From JAFAGX01 sp035624215 (lineage in GTDB: Bacteria > Acidobacteriota > Terriglobia > Terriglobales > Acidobacteriaceae), in assembly GCA_035624215.1 (NCBI GenBank), contig DASPRY010000145.1:52341-116340 (forward strand): a stretch of DNA of 64,000 nucleotides, in the 5' to 3' direction. The notes beneath the pieces are model-generated. The model did no database searches. It saw only the letters and a list, made by a program, of their open reading frames with translations, and was not told the DNA's origin. The position numbers and the translations under genes were made by a program. Of the stretch, positions 28,539 through 37,055 are shown piece by piece (positions within the stretch are counted from its first letter, which is position 1; each line of letters opens with the position of its first letter).

Positions 28539-28819
28539 AGGCCTCACCTGCTTGATTCTCGCGCAAATCGAGTAGGGACTTTTATCCCTGGCATTTCGTC
28601 CCTCTGGCTCCCGCCGGAATTCGCCTCGGGAGGTGCTTTCCGTGTGCTCTGAAAGTTCACATGAAGTAAACTGTAAATTGGTAGCCGCAACTTTTACGCG
28701 TGCAGGCGTTCCAACATAGTGTAGGCTATGTGAACTCTTTGGACGGCGCGGCTGGACACCGCGGCAGCTCAATTACGAAATTCGCAACCACGTTAACGGA
28801 AGATAATCAGAGGTACACA

Positions 28820-29338
28820 ATGCGGAGAAATCAGGGCTTTTCCCTTATCGAGCTGCTGATCGTGGTAGCCATCATTCTGATCATCGCCTCCATTGCCATT
28901 CCGAATTTGCTGCGCGCCAAGATTGCTGCCAACGAATCATCAGCGGTGCAATCGGTGCGTACCATCAACACCATGCAGGTCACTTATCAATCGACTTATC
29001 CCACCGTAGGCTACGCAGCCACGCTTCAAGCCCTGGGGCCGAGCGGGCCAATCTGCGCTACTCCGTCCTCGGCTAACGCCTGTCTGATTGATTGGTCTTT
29101 GTCGCAGGCGATATCGCCCTCTAGCGCGAAAAGCGGGTATTATTTCGCCATGGGTGTGGTCTCCAATAATGGAGTAAACCTTAGCTACACTGTGGGAGCG
29201 GCGCCCGCAGGATTTAACCAGACGGGGGTTCGTGGATTCTGTTCCAATGAAGATGCGGTCATCCGGGCTACTCCGGCGCAAAGTGGCCCGCCAGTAAACA
29301 CGGAAGAAGCGTGCGCAGCTTTCACGGCTCTACAATAG
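28820..29338 (+). CDS. type IV pilin / pseudopilin-like protein
   Basis: A protein of 172 residues starting MRRNQGFSLIELLIVVA, a class III prepilin leader: G before F, then Glu at mature position 5, for cleavage by prepilin peptidase. The N-terminal hydrophobic helix runs to about 30. The mature globular part has two Cys pairs (PICATPSSANACL and FCSNEDA...EEAC) likely forming disulfides. It resembles the short pilins common in acidobacteria. The open frame extends 40 codons upstream, but ATG 28820 with AGAGG upstream gives the proper leader. No other pilus gene is near. Confidence 0.88.
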   Translation: MRRNQGFSLIELLIVVAIILIIASIAIPNLLRAKIAANESSAVQSVRTINTMQVTYQSTYPTVGYAATLQALGPSGPICATPSSANACLIDWSLSQAISPSSAKSGYYFAMGVVSNNGVNLSYTVGAAPAGFNQTGVRGFCSNEDAVIRATPAQSGPPVNTEEACAAFTALQ

Positions 29339-29365
29339 CAGCAAGACTTTTTCGAGAGAAACAAC

Positions 29366-29728
29366 ATGCTGGTGCAATCTCTCACTGTCGAACAAGCTGG
29401 CAAACCTGACGGACATGGTGTGCTTTGTCTCAATGGCCCGCTGACCATCGAAAATGTGCTGCTATTTCAGAACGCCATCCGCCGCGAGCAAAACGCGCAA
29501 ACCGTGATCCTCGATTTCACCCAGGTCCCCTACATCGATTCCTCGGGACTGGGTTCGCTGGTCAGCGCTTGCGTTTCGCGGCAGAAAGCCGGACGCGGGG
29601 TGGCGCTGACCGGAGTCAACGAACGCGTCCTCCGGCTGTTTGAGGTTACCCGTACCGATGCGCTGTTCTTGATCTTTCCAACGGTTGACGACGCCCTGGC
29701 GGCATTAACCGGTCCGGCCCAGGCGTAG
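29366..29728 (+). CDS. STAS-domain anti-sigma-factor antagonist
   Basis: A protein of 120 residues that is a single STAS domain like SpoIIAA/RsbV. The phosphorylatable Ser lies in VPYIDSSGLGSLV (residues 59-60), and VILDF precedes it. Such proteins bind and release anti-sigma kinases in partner-switching. No cognate kinase or phosphatase is adjacent, so the regulated process is unknown. It ends directly against the convergent glmU stop. Confidence 0.9.
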   Translation: MLVQSLTVEQAGKPDGHGVLCLNGPLTIENVLLFQNAIRREQNAQTVILDFTQVPYIDSSGLGSLVSACVSRQKAGRGVALTGVNERVLRLFEVTRTDALFLIFPTVDDALAALTGPAQA

Positions 29729-31213
29729 CTACTCCGCCTTTGCGCGCGCGGCGCGCTTCTGCCTCGCCCAGCCTTCTTTGTTGGTCTGCCGTGCCCGGCC
29801 CAGGGCCAAAGAGTCCGCCGGAACATCATCTGTAATGCACGACGCAGCTCCGATGTATGCTCCTTTGCCCACGCGAATGGGCGCCACCAGAGTCGTATCG
29901 CTACCCACGAACACGTCATCTTCAATGACGGTTTTGTGTTTGTGCAGGCCATCGTAGTTGCAGGTGATTGTGCCCGCGCCAATGTTGACTCCCTGCCCGA
30001 TCTCTGCGTCTCCGAGATAAGTCAGATGATTGGCTTTTGAACCTTTGCCCAGGCGGATCTTCTTGGTCTCGACAAAATTCCCCACCTTCGCGCCTTCTCC
30101 AATCTCACTGCCGGGACGCAAGCGCGAATACGGGCCCAGCGTAGCGCAGTCCTCGATTCTTGAGTCATCAATAACGCAACCTGGCAGAATTTCAACACGG
30201 TCGCCGATTGTGGTATTGCGGATTACGCTGTAGGAACGGATTCGGCAATCACTGCCCACGTGGGTGCGGCCTAGGAGCTGGACAAACGCCTCCACAACCG
30301 TGTCGGCGCCGATTTCAACTTCAGAATCGATCACGCAGGTTGCGGGATAGAAAATCGTGACCCCCGCGGCCATCAGCTCGCGACACTTCGCCATGCGAAG
30401 GTGCTGATCGAGTTCCACCAGCTCAGCTCGCGTATTCGCCCCCAGGATTTCGTGTGGGTCGCTGGCCGCGATTGCCAGCACGCGTGCTTTTTTTCGTCGC
30501 AACACTGACGCCATGTCGGTGAGATAAAACTCGCCATGCGGATTCTCGGTGCCGAGTTCGTCGATATTGGCGTAAAGCGCTTCTACTGAGAACGCATAGA
30601 AACCGGAGTTGATCTCCTTGATTGCTTTCTGGGCTGGGCTTGCGGACTTCTCCTCTACAATGGCCTCCACCTCGGCGCTGTGCCCGGCTTTTCGAATAAT
30701 GCGCCCATATCCGGTCGGGTCCTTCAGATGGGCTGACAGGATCGTCATCGCCGGCCGTTTTGACCGATGAAAGTCGCGGAGCATGGCGATGGTTTGAGCA
30801 CCGATCAATGGCGCGTCTCCGTAGCCCACAACCACTTGATCGTATGGCCGCAACGCGTCGCGAGCGACCATCAGCGCGTGGCCCGTGCCCCGCTGTTCCT
30901 TTTGCACAACAAAATTGACACCCGCATCTTGTACCGCCTGACGCACGCGCTCCGCTTCGTGGCCGATAATGACGTAAACGTCGTGCGGGGGGACAACTTT
31001 GGTGGCCGCCGCGATGACGTGCGCCAGCAGCGGTTTGCCTCCCACTTCGTGCAGCACTTTGGGATGGTTGGATTTCAACCGCGTGCCTTTACCGGCAGCC
31101 AGAATGGCAATCGCAACCCGCGGCTGGTTCGCGTTTCTTGCTGGCTTCGTCGCGGAAGCGCGCCGCCGGGTCTTCGATGTGCCTAGGGCGCCGGTTTTGT
31201 CGGATTTCGCCAC
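29729..31213 (-). CDS. glmU: bifunctional UDP-GlcNAc pyrophosphorylase / GlcN-1-P acetyltransferase
   Basis: GlmU makes UDP-GlcNAc for peptidoglycan and lipopolysaccharide. The N-terminal nucleotidyltransferase has AILAAGKGTRL, and the C-terminal left-handed beta-helix has many hexapeptide repeats and the acetyltransferase motif EIGQGVNIGAGTITCNYDG. It is about 494 residues, longer than the usual ~456, because of a basic, low-complexity N-terminal extension of about 30 residues (KTRRRASATKPARNANQPR) and a basic tail. GTG 31213 is chosen because TATATT ends eight bases upstream; no Shine-Dalgarno is visible. Confidence 0.93.
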   Translation of the reverse strand: MAKSDKTGALGTSKTRRRASATKPARNANQPRVAIAILAAGKGTRLKSNHPKVLHEVGGKPLLAHVIAAATKVVPPHDVYVIIGHEAERVRQAVQDAGVNFVVQKEQRGTGHALMVARDALRPYDQVVVGYGDAPLIGAQTIAMLRDFHRSKRPAMTILSAHLKDPTGYGRIIRKAGHSAEVEAIVEEKSASPAQKAIKEINSGFYAFSVEALYANIDELGTENPHGEFYLTDMASVLRRKKARVLAIAASDPHEILGANTRAELVELDQHLRMAKCRELMAAGVTIFYPATCVIDSEVEIGADTVVEAFVQLLGRTHVGSDCRIRSYSVIRNTTIGDRVEILPGCVIDDSRIEDCATLGPYSRLRPGSEIGEGAKVGNFVETKKIRLGKGSKANHLTYLGDAEIGQGVNIGAGTITCNYDGLHKHKTVIEDDVFVGSDTTLVAPIRVGKGAYIGAASCITDDVPADSLALGRARQTNKEGWARQKRAARAKAE

Positions 31214-31220
31214 TGCTCTC

Positions 31221-31226
31221 AATATA
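31221..31226 (-). promoter_or_regulatory. -10-like TATATT just upstream of glmU
   Basis: TATATT on the minus strand ends eight bases before GTG 31213, which would make the transcript leaderless. No -35 consensus is seen. Confidence 0.35.
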
Positions 31227-31284
31227 CCGTGACCTTATGCATCGCTCCCATGCAGAAACACTGGGGAGCAAGAAATGCAAATGA

Positions 31285-32343
31285 CTAGTTGATCTCGATC
31301 TTGCCCTTGCGAGGACGCCGCGTCATCTGGGCAACTAACTTCAGCAGATCGCGGGCTATGCACTCCGTATCATGGCGCGCTACCTCGTCTTCGCACAGAT
31401 AATCGCCCAGGACCGGCTGAACTCCCAATTCGCGGATGGCATCGCAATCCGCCACCACCTGCGTTGCGCCTTCAAGGGCGTACTTTGCTTTCATTTCGGC
31501 GGACGCCATCTTCCGGTTGATCAGGGCATAGTCGAAAATCTGACCACCGGCGTGAGCATTCAGAGCCCGAATGTGATCGGCAGCGGTGCGCCCTAGGCTC
31601 TCGTTGGCCTGAGTCATGAGGTTGCAGATGTACACCTTTACCGCTGGCGACTCGGCTATTGCCTGAGGAATGCCTCGCACCAGCAGATTCGGAATGAGGC
31701 TGGTAAACAGCGAGCCCGGGCCGACGGTGATCAGGTCGGCGTTAGCAATCGCCTCCAAGGTCTGCGGCAGCGGCTGCGGATCCGGTGGAATCAGGAATAG
31801 CTCCTGGATACGCCCCTTGCTGGCGGTAATCTTGGTTTCGCCACGCACTCGACTCCCATCTTCGATGAGAGCTTCCAGCTCAACATTAGATGTCGTCGCC
31901 GGGAAAATATGGCCGCGCGTTGCCAGGACCTCAGAAGACAATCGCACAGCCTCCGCGAAATCCTTGGTCATCGAGGTCAGCGCGGCAAGAAAAAGATTGC
32001 CGAAACTGTGGCCTTCCAGTCCCGAGCCTTTTTCAAAACGATGACAAAAAAGTTTTGAAAGCAGAGCTTCGTCTTCTGATAGAGCGACAATGCAGTTGCG
32101 GATGTCTCCCGGCGGCAGCATGTTCAGCTCTTTGCGCAGGCGCCCACTCGATCCGCCGTCGTCCGTAACTGTCACCACGGCGCAAAGGCTGGAGATTTGG
32201 CTGGAAACATCCCAGGGTGGTTCCTCCGGGCCGGCAGCGTAGTGCTTCAAACCTCTGAGGAGAGTTGATAAACCTGTGCCCCCACCAATCGCCAGCACGT
32301 GCAGAGCGTGCCTTTTCGGTGGTTGGCTGCTTTGAGACTTCAT
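31285..32343 (-). CDS. YvcK/CofD-like protein (gluconeogenesis factor family)
   Basis: A protein of 352 residues with the nucleotide-sugar-binding N-terminus VLAIGGGTGLSTLLRGL, the family motif VVTVTDDGGSSGRLR, then PPGDIRNCIVAL, GHSFGNLFLAAL and VGPGSLFTSLIPNLLV. YvcK proteins bind UDP-sugars and link central carbon metabolism to cell-wall synthesis, which fits its place next to glmU on the same strand. They are related to the CofD transferase, but no F420 genes are nearby. The TPR gene upstream ends 9 bp before its start. Confidence 0.9.
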   Translation of the reverse strand: MKSQSSQPPKRHALHVLAIGGGTGLSTLLRGLKHYAAGPEEPPWDVSSQISSLCAVVTVTDDGGSSGRLRKELNMLPPGDIRNCIVALSEDEALLSKLFCHRFEKGSGLEGHSFGNLFLAALTSMTKDFAEAVRLSSEVLATRGHIFPATTSNVELEALIEDGSRVRGETKITASKGRIQELFLIPPDPQPLPQTLEAIANADLITVGPGSLFTSLIPNLLVRGIPQAIAESPAVKVYICNLMTQANESLGRTAADHIRALNAHAGGQIFDYALINRKMASAEMKAKYALEGATQVVADCDAIRELGVQPVLGDYLCEDEVARHDTECIARDLLKLVAQMTRRPRKGKIEIN

Positions 32344-32352
32344 GTGCAGCCT

Positions 32353-32919
32353 TCAGCGTTCCTCGTTGAAACCCGGCGAAGCTGCTAACTCGGCCCCGGG
32401 GTCGGGGTATAACAATTCGGTGAAGCGTGGGTCTTCGCTCAGGTTTTGGAAATCCGTGTCATTGCGGGCCTGGAATCGCAATGTCGGGTTGAGGCGAATG
32501 GCTTCGTCCAGGTGTCGCAGCGAATCTTCCGCGTGCCCCGTCAGGCAATCCAGAGCCGCCAATCCGTAAGCGACGTAATCAGCCTTCGGAACCTGCTTCG
32601 ACAGCTTTTCCAAATGCTCGCGCGCAGTGACGTAATCACCAAGGTTAATCAGTGATACCGCGTAGTCATAATGCTCCTCGGGAGTTTTGAATTGCGTCGT
32701 GGTGCGCTCCAGTTGGTGATCGCAAGCCAGCAGGTGCACGTTCGCGCGGTCTGCCAGCTCCTTGCTCGGACCGCCAACCACCTTTTGCAGGTGAGCCCTG
32801 GCCTTATCGAACTTGCGTTCCTGCATGGCTCGCAGACCGGCCTCGTAGTTTTGCACAGCCTGTGCAAAACGCGGATCTTCATTAAGAGATTTCTTGTTTG
32901 TCGTCTTCTGCGCCATCAC
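32353..32919 (-). CDS. tetratricopeptide-repeat protein
   Basis: A cytoplasmic protein of 188 residues made of helical repeats of TPR type: FAQAVQNYEAGLRAMQERKFDKA, EEHYDYAVSLINLGDYVTAREHLEKL and VAYGLAALDCLTGHAEDSLRHLDEAIRL. TPRs mediate protein contacts, and the partner is unknown. It lies directly upstream of the YvcK-like gene in the same operon. Two tandem ATGs begin the gene with GGAG just before them. Confidence 0.8.
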   Translation of the reverse strand: MMAQKTTNKKSLNEDPRFAQAVQNYEAGLRAMQERKFDKARAHLQKVVGGPSKELADRANVHLLACDHQLERTTTQFKTPEEHYDYAVSLINLGDYVTAREHLEKLSKQVPKADYVAYGLAALDCLTGHAEDSLRHLDEAIRLNPTLRFQARNDTDFQNLSEDPRFTELLYPDPGAELAASPGFNEER

Positions 32920-33130
32920 TCCAAATTATCCTCTGATAATCGTAAGTAGCTTGTTTTAATAAACTTAAAATAGAGAACATTAAGCTTTGCTGATGCTTCT
33001 GCCTTCAGGAAACTGAAAAACCTAGGCCCGCCGTCGAGACACGTCGAAGTCATCCTTGTGGAAATCGCCCCTAGCCGATGACGAAAGCAGGTTATACGCG
33101 GACATTCGATTCACGTCAACTCACCACAGC

Positions 33131-33586
33131 CTAGTTCATGGTCACGGCCGTCTGCAAGTCGATCTGCCGCCACTCCCCGGCCATGATGCCTTTTCGAATC
33201 TGTACCGCGGTCTGGCGTTTCTTGTGCTGCGCATAGGCGTAATAAAGCTCTTTCAGACAGATGTCACAGCGTGCCCCGTGGGCCGTTTCAAAGCAACTGT
33301 GCAGGCTGTTGTGCCCCATCCGGTCGCAGTAGCAATAACAAGGCTGCTGATGCAGAACTATCGGGATCTTCGCCGCCAGGTCATAGGCGTGGGTTTGATA
33401 AGGATTTTCGGCGTTGTCGCCCCACAACTGATCTTTGGTCAAAAGCGGAGGAAGTTTGGTGCCTTTCGGCGGCGGGCCGGCATTATAAGCCGGCACCACG
33501 CCTTCCTGCTGCGAGCTCGCCCAGGGAGCCGAGACAGCCAGCGTAATCACGAAGACACATGCCAGGGTTAAGCTGCGCTTCAACAT
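33131..33586 (-). CDS. exported CYCYC-motif protein
   Basis: A protein of 151 residues with a signal peptide (RSLTLACVFVITLAVSAPWASS). The mature part has a compact Cys-rich motif PCYCYCDRMGHNSL, a further Cys in HSCFE and a CDICLKE pair, matching the PCYCGC-type domain of unknown function. The Cys and His pattern suggests metal or heme binding outside the membrane, but this is not established. ATG 33586 is chosen as the signal-peptide start; the open frame continues 67 codons upstream without support. It is divergent from lepB. Confidence 0.78.
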   Translation of the reverse strand: MLKRSLTLACVFVITLAVSAPWASSQQEGVVPAYNAGPPPKGTKLPPLLTKDQLWGDNAENPYQTHAYDLAAKIPIVLHQQPCYCYCDRMGHNSLHSCFETAHGARCDICLKELYYAYAQHKKRQTAVQIRKGIMAGEWRQIDLQTAVTMN

Positions 33587-33698
33587 AGATCGTCCTTGTG
33601 ACGCCAATATTGTACCTGAAGTCATTAGGCGTGACCTTGTGCCCGGGAAGTTACATCGGCAGTTAACACTTACGCGTCCCCGCGAGGCGAATACAACA

Positions 33699-33727
33699 CT
33701 GGCATCGGTCCGGTTCATCCGTATAAT
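33699..33727 (+). promoter_or_regulatory. lepB promoter (CTGGCA-17-TATAAT)
   Basis: CTGGCA (33699-33704), a 17-base spacer and TATAAT (33722-33727). The -10 ends eight bases before the lepB ATG, so transcription would begin at or within three bases of the start codon, giving a leaderless mRNA. No Shine-Dalgarno is present. Confidence 0.6.
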
Positions 33728-33735
33728 GAGAGACC

Positions 33736-34320
33736 ATGCCGGAGCAAGCTGAGCCCACAAATCCCACTCTACTAACCGATCTCCCAACCGGCGCCGCCAA
33801 GCCAGGACGGGCCGTTCTGCTCTCGGTGTGGCTTCGAGACCTGGTTATTTCCCTTGCTATTTCCTGCTTCATCATCATCTTTCTTTACCAGCCGGTAAAA
33901 GTCGAAGGTACCAGCATGATGCCTTCCCTCGAAGATAAGGAACGCATCTTCGTAAACAAGCTGGTGTACCGTCTGGAGCCGATTCAGCGCGGCGACATTG
34001 TTGTCTTCCGTTATCCTCGCGATCCTTCCAAAAGTTTTATCAAGCGGGTAATTGGCCTCGCTGGTGACCATATTCAGATTGATGCCGGGCGGGTGTACGT
34101 CAATGGCAACCGCCTCGACGAGGATTACGTCCCGCAAGTCTACGAAGATATTCGCTCGTACCCGGAGATCGTGGTGCCCCCGGATTGCTACTTCGTGCTC
34201 GGCGATCACCGCAGCCTGTCCAACGACAGTCGCGATTTCGGCCCCGTCAACCAGAGCTACATCTATGGCAAAGCTGTCTTCGGCTACTGGCCCATGGATA
34301 AGATGGGAAGAGTCCGATAG
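33736..34320 (+). CDS. lepB: signal peptidase I
   Basis: A 194-residue membrane serine protease that cleaves Sec signal peptides. One transmembrane helix is at about 33-52. The nucleophile Ser lies in VEGTSMMPSL, the general-base Lys in KSFIKRVIGLAGD, and the conserved GDHRSLSNDSRDFG follows. Length and single anchor resemble Gram-positive-type and other short LepB forms. The start codon sits right behind a strong promoter. Confidence 0.94.
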   Translation: MPEQAEPTNPTLLTDLPTGAAKPGRAVLLSVWLRDLVISLAISCFIIIFLYQPVKVEGTSMMPSLEDKERIFVNKLVYRLEPIQRGDIVVFRYPRDPSKSFIKRVIGLAGDHIQIDAGRVYVNGNRLDEDYVPQVYEDIRSYPEIVVPPDCYFVLGDHRSLSNDSRDFGPVNQSYIYGKAVFGYWPMDKMGRVR

Positions 34321-34340
34321 GTTCCCTGAAACTGGATGAT

Positions 34341-34412
34341 TGTCATCCCAAGCGGAGCATCATGATTCGCTCGCGAATCATGATGAGCAGTCGAAGGCCC
34401 CCTGCCGTTTAG
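34341..34412 (+). repeat. dispersed repeat family A, copy 2
   Basis: Left arm TGTCATCCCAAGCGGAG, then a perfect 13-bp stem (34358-34370 with 34373-34385), then AGTCGAAGGCCCCCTGC. It lies between convergent lepB and the hydratase gene, where it might also act as a transcription stop. Confidence 0.85.
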
Positions 34413-34422
34413 TTGCAGCCAA

Positions 34423-35244
34423 TCAACCGAGCGCGAGCGTCAGGGCCGTCAACTCAATTCCTTCGACCTCGGCCGTCCACCGATCTCCCGCCTTGGTCAA
34501 ATGTCCGGCGGTAAGCGTCCCGGTACTCACGATCTCCCCGCCGCTTAAAGGTTCATCAGGAAAGCGCTTAGCAATTGCCGCGCCCAGCTCTGCCAGACAA
34601 AGCGCCGGGCTGCGCAGGGCATTTTTCCCCGATCCCTCTTCTACGAACTCACCGTTCTTCAACATCCTCACCCTGAACTTTGTCAGCTCCTCCACCAGCT
34701 TGGGAATCATCGCGAGCTGGACCTTCACCCGCTCACCGATAACCAGCGCCGCATGAAGCCCGAACGAAGCCACGAAATCGCTCGGCTGAAACTTCCATTC
34801 TGGATAAGGGCAGTCGATGATTTCGAATCCAACTGCCAGCCAATCGACCAGCGCGAGCGTAGCTGCGGCATCGAGACCCGATAAAGTAACCCGGTCCTTC
34901 AATCCAAACACGATTTCCGGTTCGATCTTCAGCGAACGCGGATGCTTCACGGTTAATCGTGCCGAATTGTCATTGCTCTGATGCACCGTGTCCGCGTACA
35001 TGTGTCCCCAAACCAGCGTCTCAAGCTTCAAAATGCGCCACATCGCTTTGTTGCCGTAGCCAACCTTGCGGCCGACTGCTTTGTGTCCTGCAACTCCCCG
35101 CCACTGTTTGAGTTTGGCTTCGACCGCATAAGCCGTGTCAAGATCAAACCCCGGTTGCGACGATGGTGGCGCGGAAACCATCTCCCCTTTCTCATACGCC
35201 GACATCAGTTCACGTGCTAAAGCTTCAACATCTATACTTGCCAT
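34423..35244 (-). CDS. 2-keto-4-pentenoate hydratase / oxalocrotonate decarboxylase-family protein
   Basis: A protein of 273 residues matching the hydratase/decarboxylase branch of the fumarylacetoacetate hydrolase superfamily. Visible are the metal-site Glu pair in KIEPEIVFGL, a conserved GFEIIDCPYPEWKF and the C-terminal SGGEIVSTGTLTAGHL. Family members act on 2-hydroxymuconate-derived intermediates of aromatic meta-cleavage. No extradiol dioxygenase is nearby, so the substrate is uncertain. ATG 35244 is chosen; 160 upstream codons of open frame overlap carA antisense and have no support. It is divergent from carA. Confidence 0.82.
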   Translation of the reverse strand: MASIDVEALARELMSAYEKGEMVSAPPSSQPGFDLDTAYAVEAKLKQWRGVAGHKAVGRKVGYGNKAMWRILKLETLVWGHMYADTVHQSNDNSARLTVKHPRSLKIEPEIVFGLKDRVTLSGLDAAATLALVDWLAVGFEIIDCPYPEWKFQPSDFVASFGLHAALVIGERVKVQLAMIPKLVEELTKFRVRMLKNGEFVEEGSGKNALRSPALCLAELGAAIAKRFPDEPLSGGEIVSTGTLTAGHLTKAGDRWTAEVEGIELTALTLALG

Positions 35245-35355
35245 TTCTTCAGTCACCCGCTCTCGGAACGACAATGTCAGCTTACACCGGAGGAATTTCT
35301 TTCCCGAATTTCCCATCCCTGCTAAAATCAAAAAAATCCGCTCCCCGGAGACAGA

Positions 35356-36492
35356 ATGCAAGCAATCCTTGCGCTGGAAGACGGCCGCGTCTTCCGAGGC
35401 AAAGGCTACGGTGCGAAAGGCGAGTGCTACGGGGAAGTCGTTTTTAATACTTCCATCACCGGCTACCAGGAAATTTTCACCGATCCTTCCTACTGCGGCC
35501 AGATTGTAGTTCTTACCAACCCCGAAATCGGCAATTACGGCACCAATTCTGATGACAATGAAGCCACACGCCCTTATATCGAAGGCCTGATCGTCCGTGA
35601 GTTTTCGCGGGTCAGTTCCAACTGGCGCTCGCAGCAAGTTGCCGAAGAATATCTCGAACAATTCAAGATTCCCGTGTTGGCCGATATCGACACGCGCGCT
35701 CTGGTGCGGCACTTGCGCGATCACGGCGTCATGCGCGGCGTAATCTCCACCATAGAGGCCGAGGCCGACAAGCTGATCGCGAAAGCGCGGTCAATTCCAA
35801 AAATGGATGGTACGGATTTAGCGAAAGTGGTCACGACCAACCGCCCCTACGTCTGGGAAGTGGGCGAACGCTCGCACGAACCGGTCGCTGTGGTCGGAGT
35901 GAAAGATGAGCCACCACGCTTCCACGTGGTCGCCTACGATTACGGCATCAAGCAGAATATTTTGCGTAAGCTGCGCGGCGAAGGCTGCAAAGTCACCGTC
36001 GTGCCAGCCCAAACTCCCGCAGAAGATGTTCTCGCTCTGAAACCTGATGGCGTGTTTCTCTCCAACGGCCCGGGTGATCCTGAGCCTTGCACTTATGCTA
36101 TCGATAACATCCGCCGTTTGATGGGCCGTCAGCCAATCTTTGGAATTTGTCTTGGGCACCAGCTCACTGGCCTCGCCCTCGGCGGCAAAACCTACAAGCT
36201 GAAATTCGGCCACCATGGCGGGAATCATCCGGTGAAGTGGTTGTCCAGCGGCAAGGTCGAAATCACCGCACACAACCATAATTTCGCCGTCGATCCCGAT
36301 TCATTGCCCTCGAGCGAAGTTGAGCTGACACATATGGACTTGAACGACGACACGCTGGAAGGCTTGCGCCATCGCAACCTGCCGCTGTTCTGCGTGCAAT
36401 ATCACCCCGAGGCCTCGCCGGGACCGCACGATTCGCATTATCTCTTCAAAGAATTCACCAAGCTGATGGAGGAGTGGAAACATGTGGCATAG
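35356..36492 (+). CDS. carA: carbamoyl-phosphate synthase small subunit
   Basis: A 378-residue glutamine amidotransferase subunit that delivers ammonia to CarB. N-terminal CPSase_sm domain: ALEDGRVFRGKGYG, FNTSITGYQEIFTDPSY. C-terminal class I GATase: nucleophile Cys in FGICLGHQLTGLALG, His/Glu in QYHPEASPGPHDS. ATG 35356 follows CGGAGA. carB lies about 1 kb downstream instead of adjacent, with a nuclease gene, repeats and a small exported protein in between. Confidence 0.95.
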   Translation: MQAILALEDGRVFRGKGYGAKGECYGEVVFNTSITGYQEIFTDPSYCGQIVVLTNPEIGNYGTNSDDNEATRPYIEGLIVREFSRVSSNWRSQQVAEEYLEQFKIPVLADIDTRALVRHLRDHGVMRGVISTIEAEADKLIAKARSIPKMDGTDLAKVVTTNRPYVWEVGERSHEPVAVVGVKDEPPRFHVVAYDYGIKQNILRKLRGEGCKVTVVPAQTPAEDVLALKPDGVFLSNGPGDPEPCTYAIDNIRRLMGRQPIFGICLGHQLTGLALGGKTYKLKFGHHGGNHPVKWLSSGKVEITAHNHNFAVDPDSLPSSEVELTHMDLNDDTLEGLRHRNLPLFCVQYHPEASPGPHDSHYLFKEFTKLMEEWKHVA

Positions 36493-36498
36493 AGAATT

Positions 36499-36575
36499 TG
36501 TCATCCCGCGCGAAGCGTTGCGATTCGCTTGGGAATCATCTTGTGCAGTCGAGGGACCTGCTGTCTTATTTCGAA
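36499..36575 (+). repeat. dispersed repeat family A, copy 3
   Basis: TTGTCATCCCGCGCGAAGCG, an imperfect central stem (GCGATTCGC paired with GGGAATC), then CAGTCGAGGGACCTGCTGT. It begins just after the carA stop, in the same direction as copy 4. Confidence 0.8.
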
Positions 36576-36615
36576 ACTGTGCGGTTTCAACCGCTCCTTT
36601 TATGGGTTACTTAGC

Positions 36616-36680
36616 TCTGTCATCCCGAGCGAAGTGATAGCGCTCGAAGAGCGCTATCACACAGTCGAGGGACCTGCTGT
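36616..36680 (+). repeat. dispersed repeat family A, copy 4
   Basis: CTGTCATCCCGAGCGAA, then a perfect 12-bp stem (36634-36645 with 36649-36660, loop GAA), then ACAGTCGAGGGACCTGCTGT. Two bases later the GIY-YIG gene starts. Confidence 0.88.
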
Positions 36681-36681
36681 T

Positions 36682-37020
36682 ATGAAGCAGCACTGCTATT
36701 TCGTGTATATCGTGGCCAGCAAGTCACGGGTGTTGTACATCGGAATGACAAACGATCTGGAACGGCGAGTGTGGGAGCATAAACACGATCTGGTCGAGGG
36801 ATTCAGCAATCAATACCGCTGTCACCGCCTTGTGTACTACGAATCTTTTGATGACGTGAGGAAGGCGATTGATCGCGAGAAACAACTCAAACGCTGGAAT
36901 AGGACAAAGAAAGTTTGGTTGATCGAGAGAACGAATCCAACCTGGGAGGACTTAGCTGAAGGCCTTGAAGGACAGCATCAGTATGCGCCCGAAAAGCAGG
37001 TCCCTCCACTCGCGAGTTGA
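36682..37020 (+). CDS. GIY-YIG nuclease-domain protein
   Basis: A protein of 112 residues with one GIY-YIG domain of the small stand-alone type (UPF0213-like). The paired motifs are VYIV (8-11) and YIG (19-21), followed by TNDLERRVWEHK and a Lys/Trp-rich KAIDREKQLKRWNRTKKVWLI segment, typical of these proteins. The domain cuts DNA with one metal ion. The gene fits exactly between inverted copies of repeat family A, and its last residues (QVPPLAS) are encoded by the repeat itself. A role in moving or processing the repeats is plausible. Confidence 0.85.
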   Translation: MKQHCYFVYIVASKSRVLYIGMTNDLERRVWEHKHDLVEGFSNQYRCHRLVYYESFDDVRKAIDREKQLKRWNRTKKVWLIERTNPTWEDLAEGLEGQHQYAPEKQVPPLAS

Positions 37021-37055
37021 TTGCTGCGCAATCAACTCGGTCGGTCGGGATGACA
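36999..37055 (-). repeat. dispersed repeat family A, copy 5 (inverted)
   Basis: On the minus strand: CTGTCATCCCGACCGACC, a perfect 11-bp stem (37014-37024 with 37028-37038), then the GGAGGGACCTG arm. Inverted relative to copies 3 and 4, and containing the stop codon of the GIY-YIG gene. Confidence 0.88.

Larger units (their letters stand above)
36493..37055 (+). mobile_element. candidate mobile unit: GIY-YIG gene bracketed by family A repeats
   Basis: Two direct copies (36499-36575 and 36616-36680) lie upstream of a GIY-YIG nuclease gene and one inverted copy (36999-37055) lies at its end. The coding sequence starts two bases after the left repeat, and its last codons and stop lie inside the right one. 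The unit interrupts the carA-carB region. This suggests that nuclease gene and repeats travel together; mobility is inferred, not shown. Confidence 0.5.

Noticed and set aside
28539..28819. Cyclic-dinucleotide (GEMM-type) riboswitch before the pilin gene
   Set aside because: Pilin genes in some bacteria have one, but the conserved GEMM core sequences are not present here.
35245..35724. 160-codon N-terminal extension of the hydratase-family gene
   Set aside because: It runs antisense through carA and has no family similarity; the family-like sequence begins at ATG 35244.
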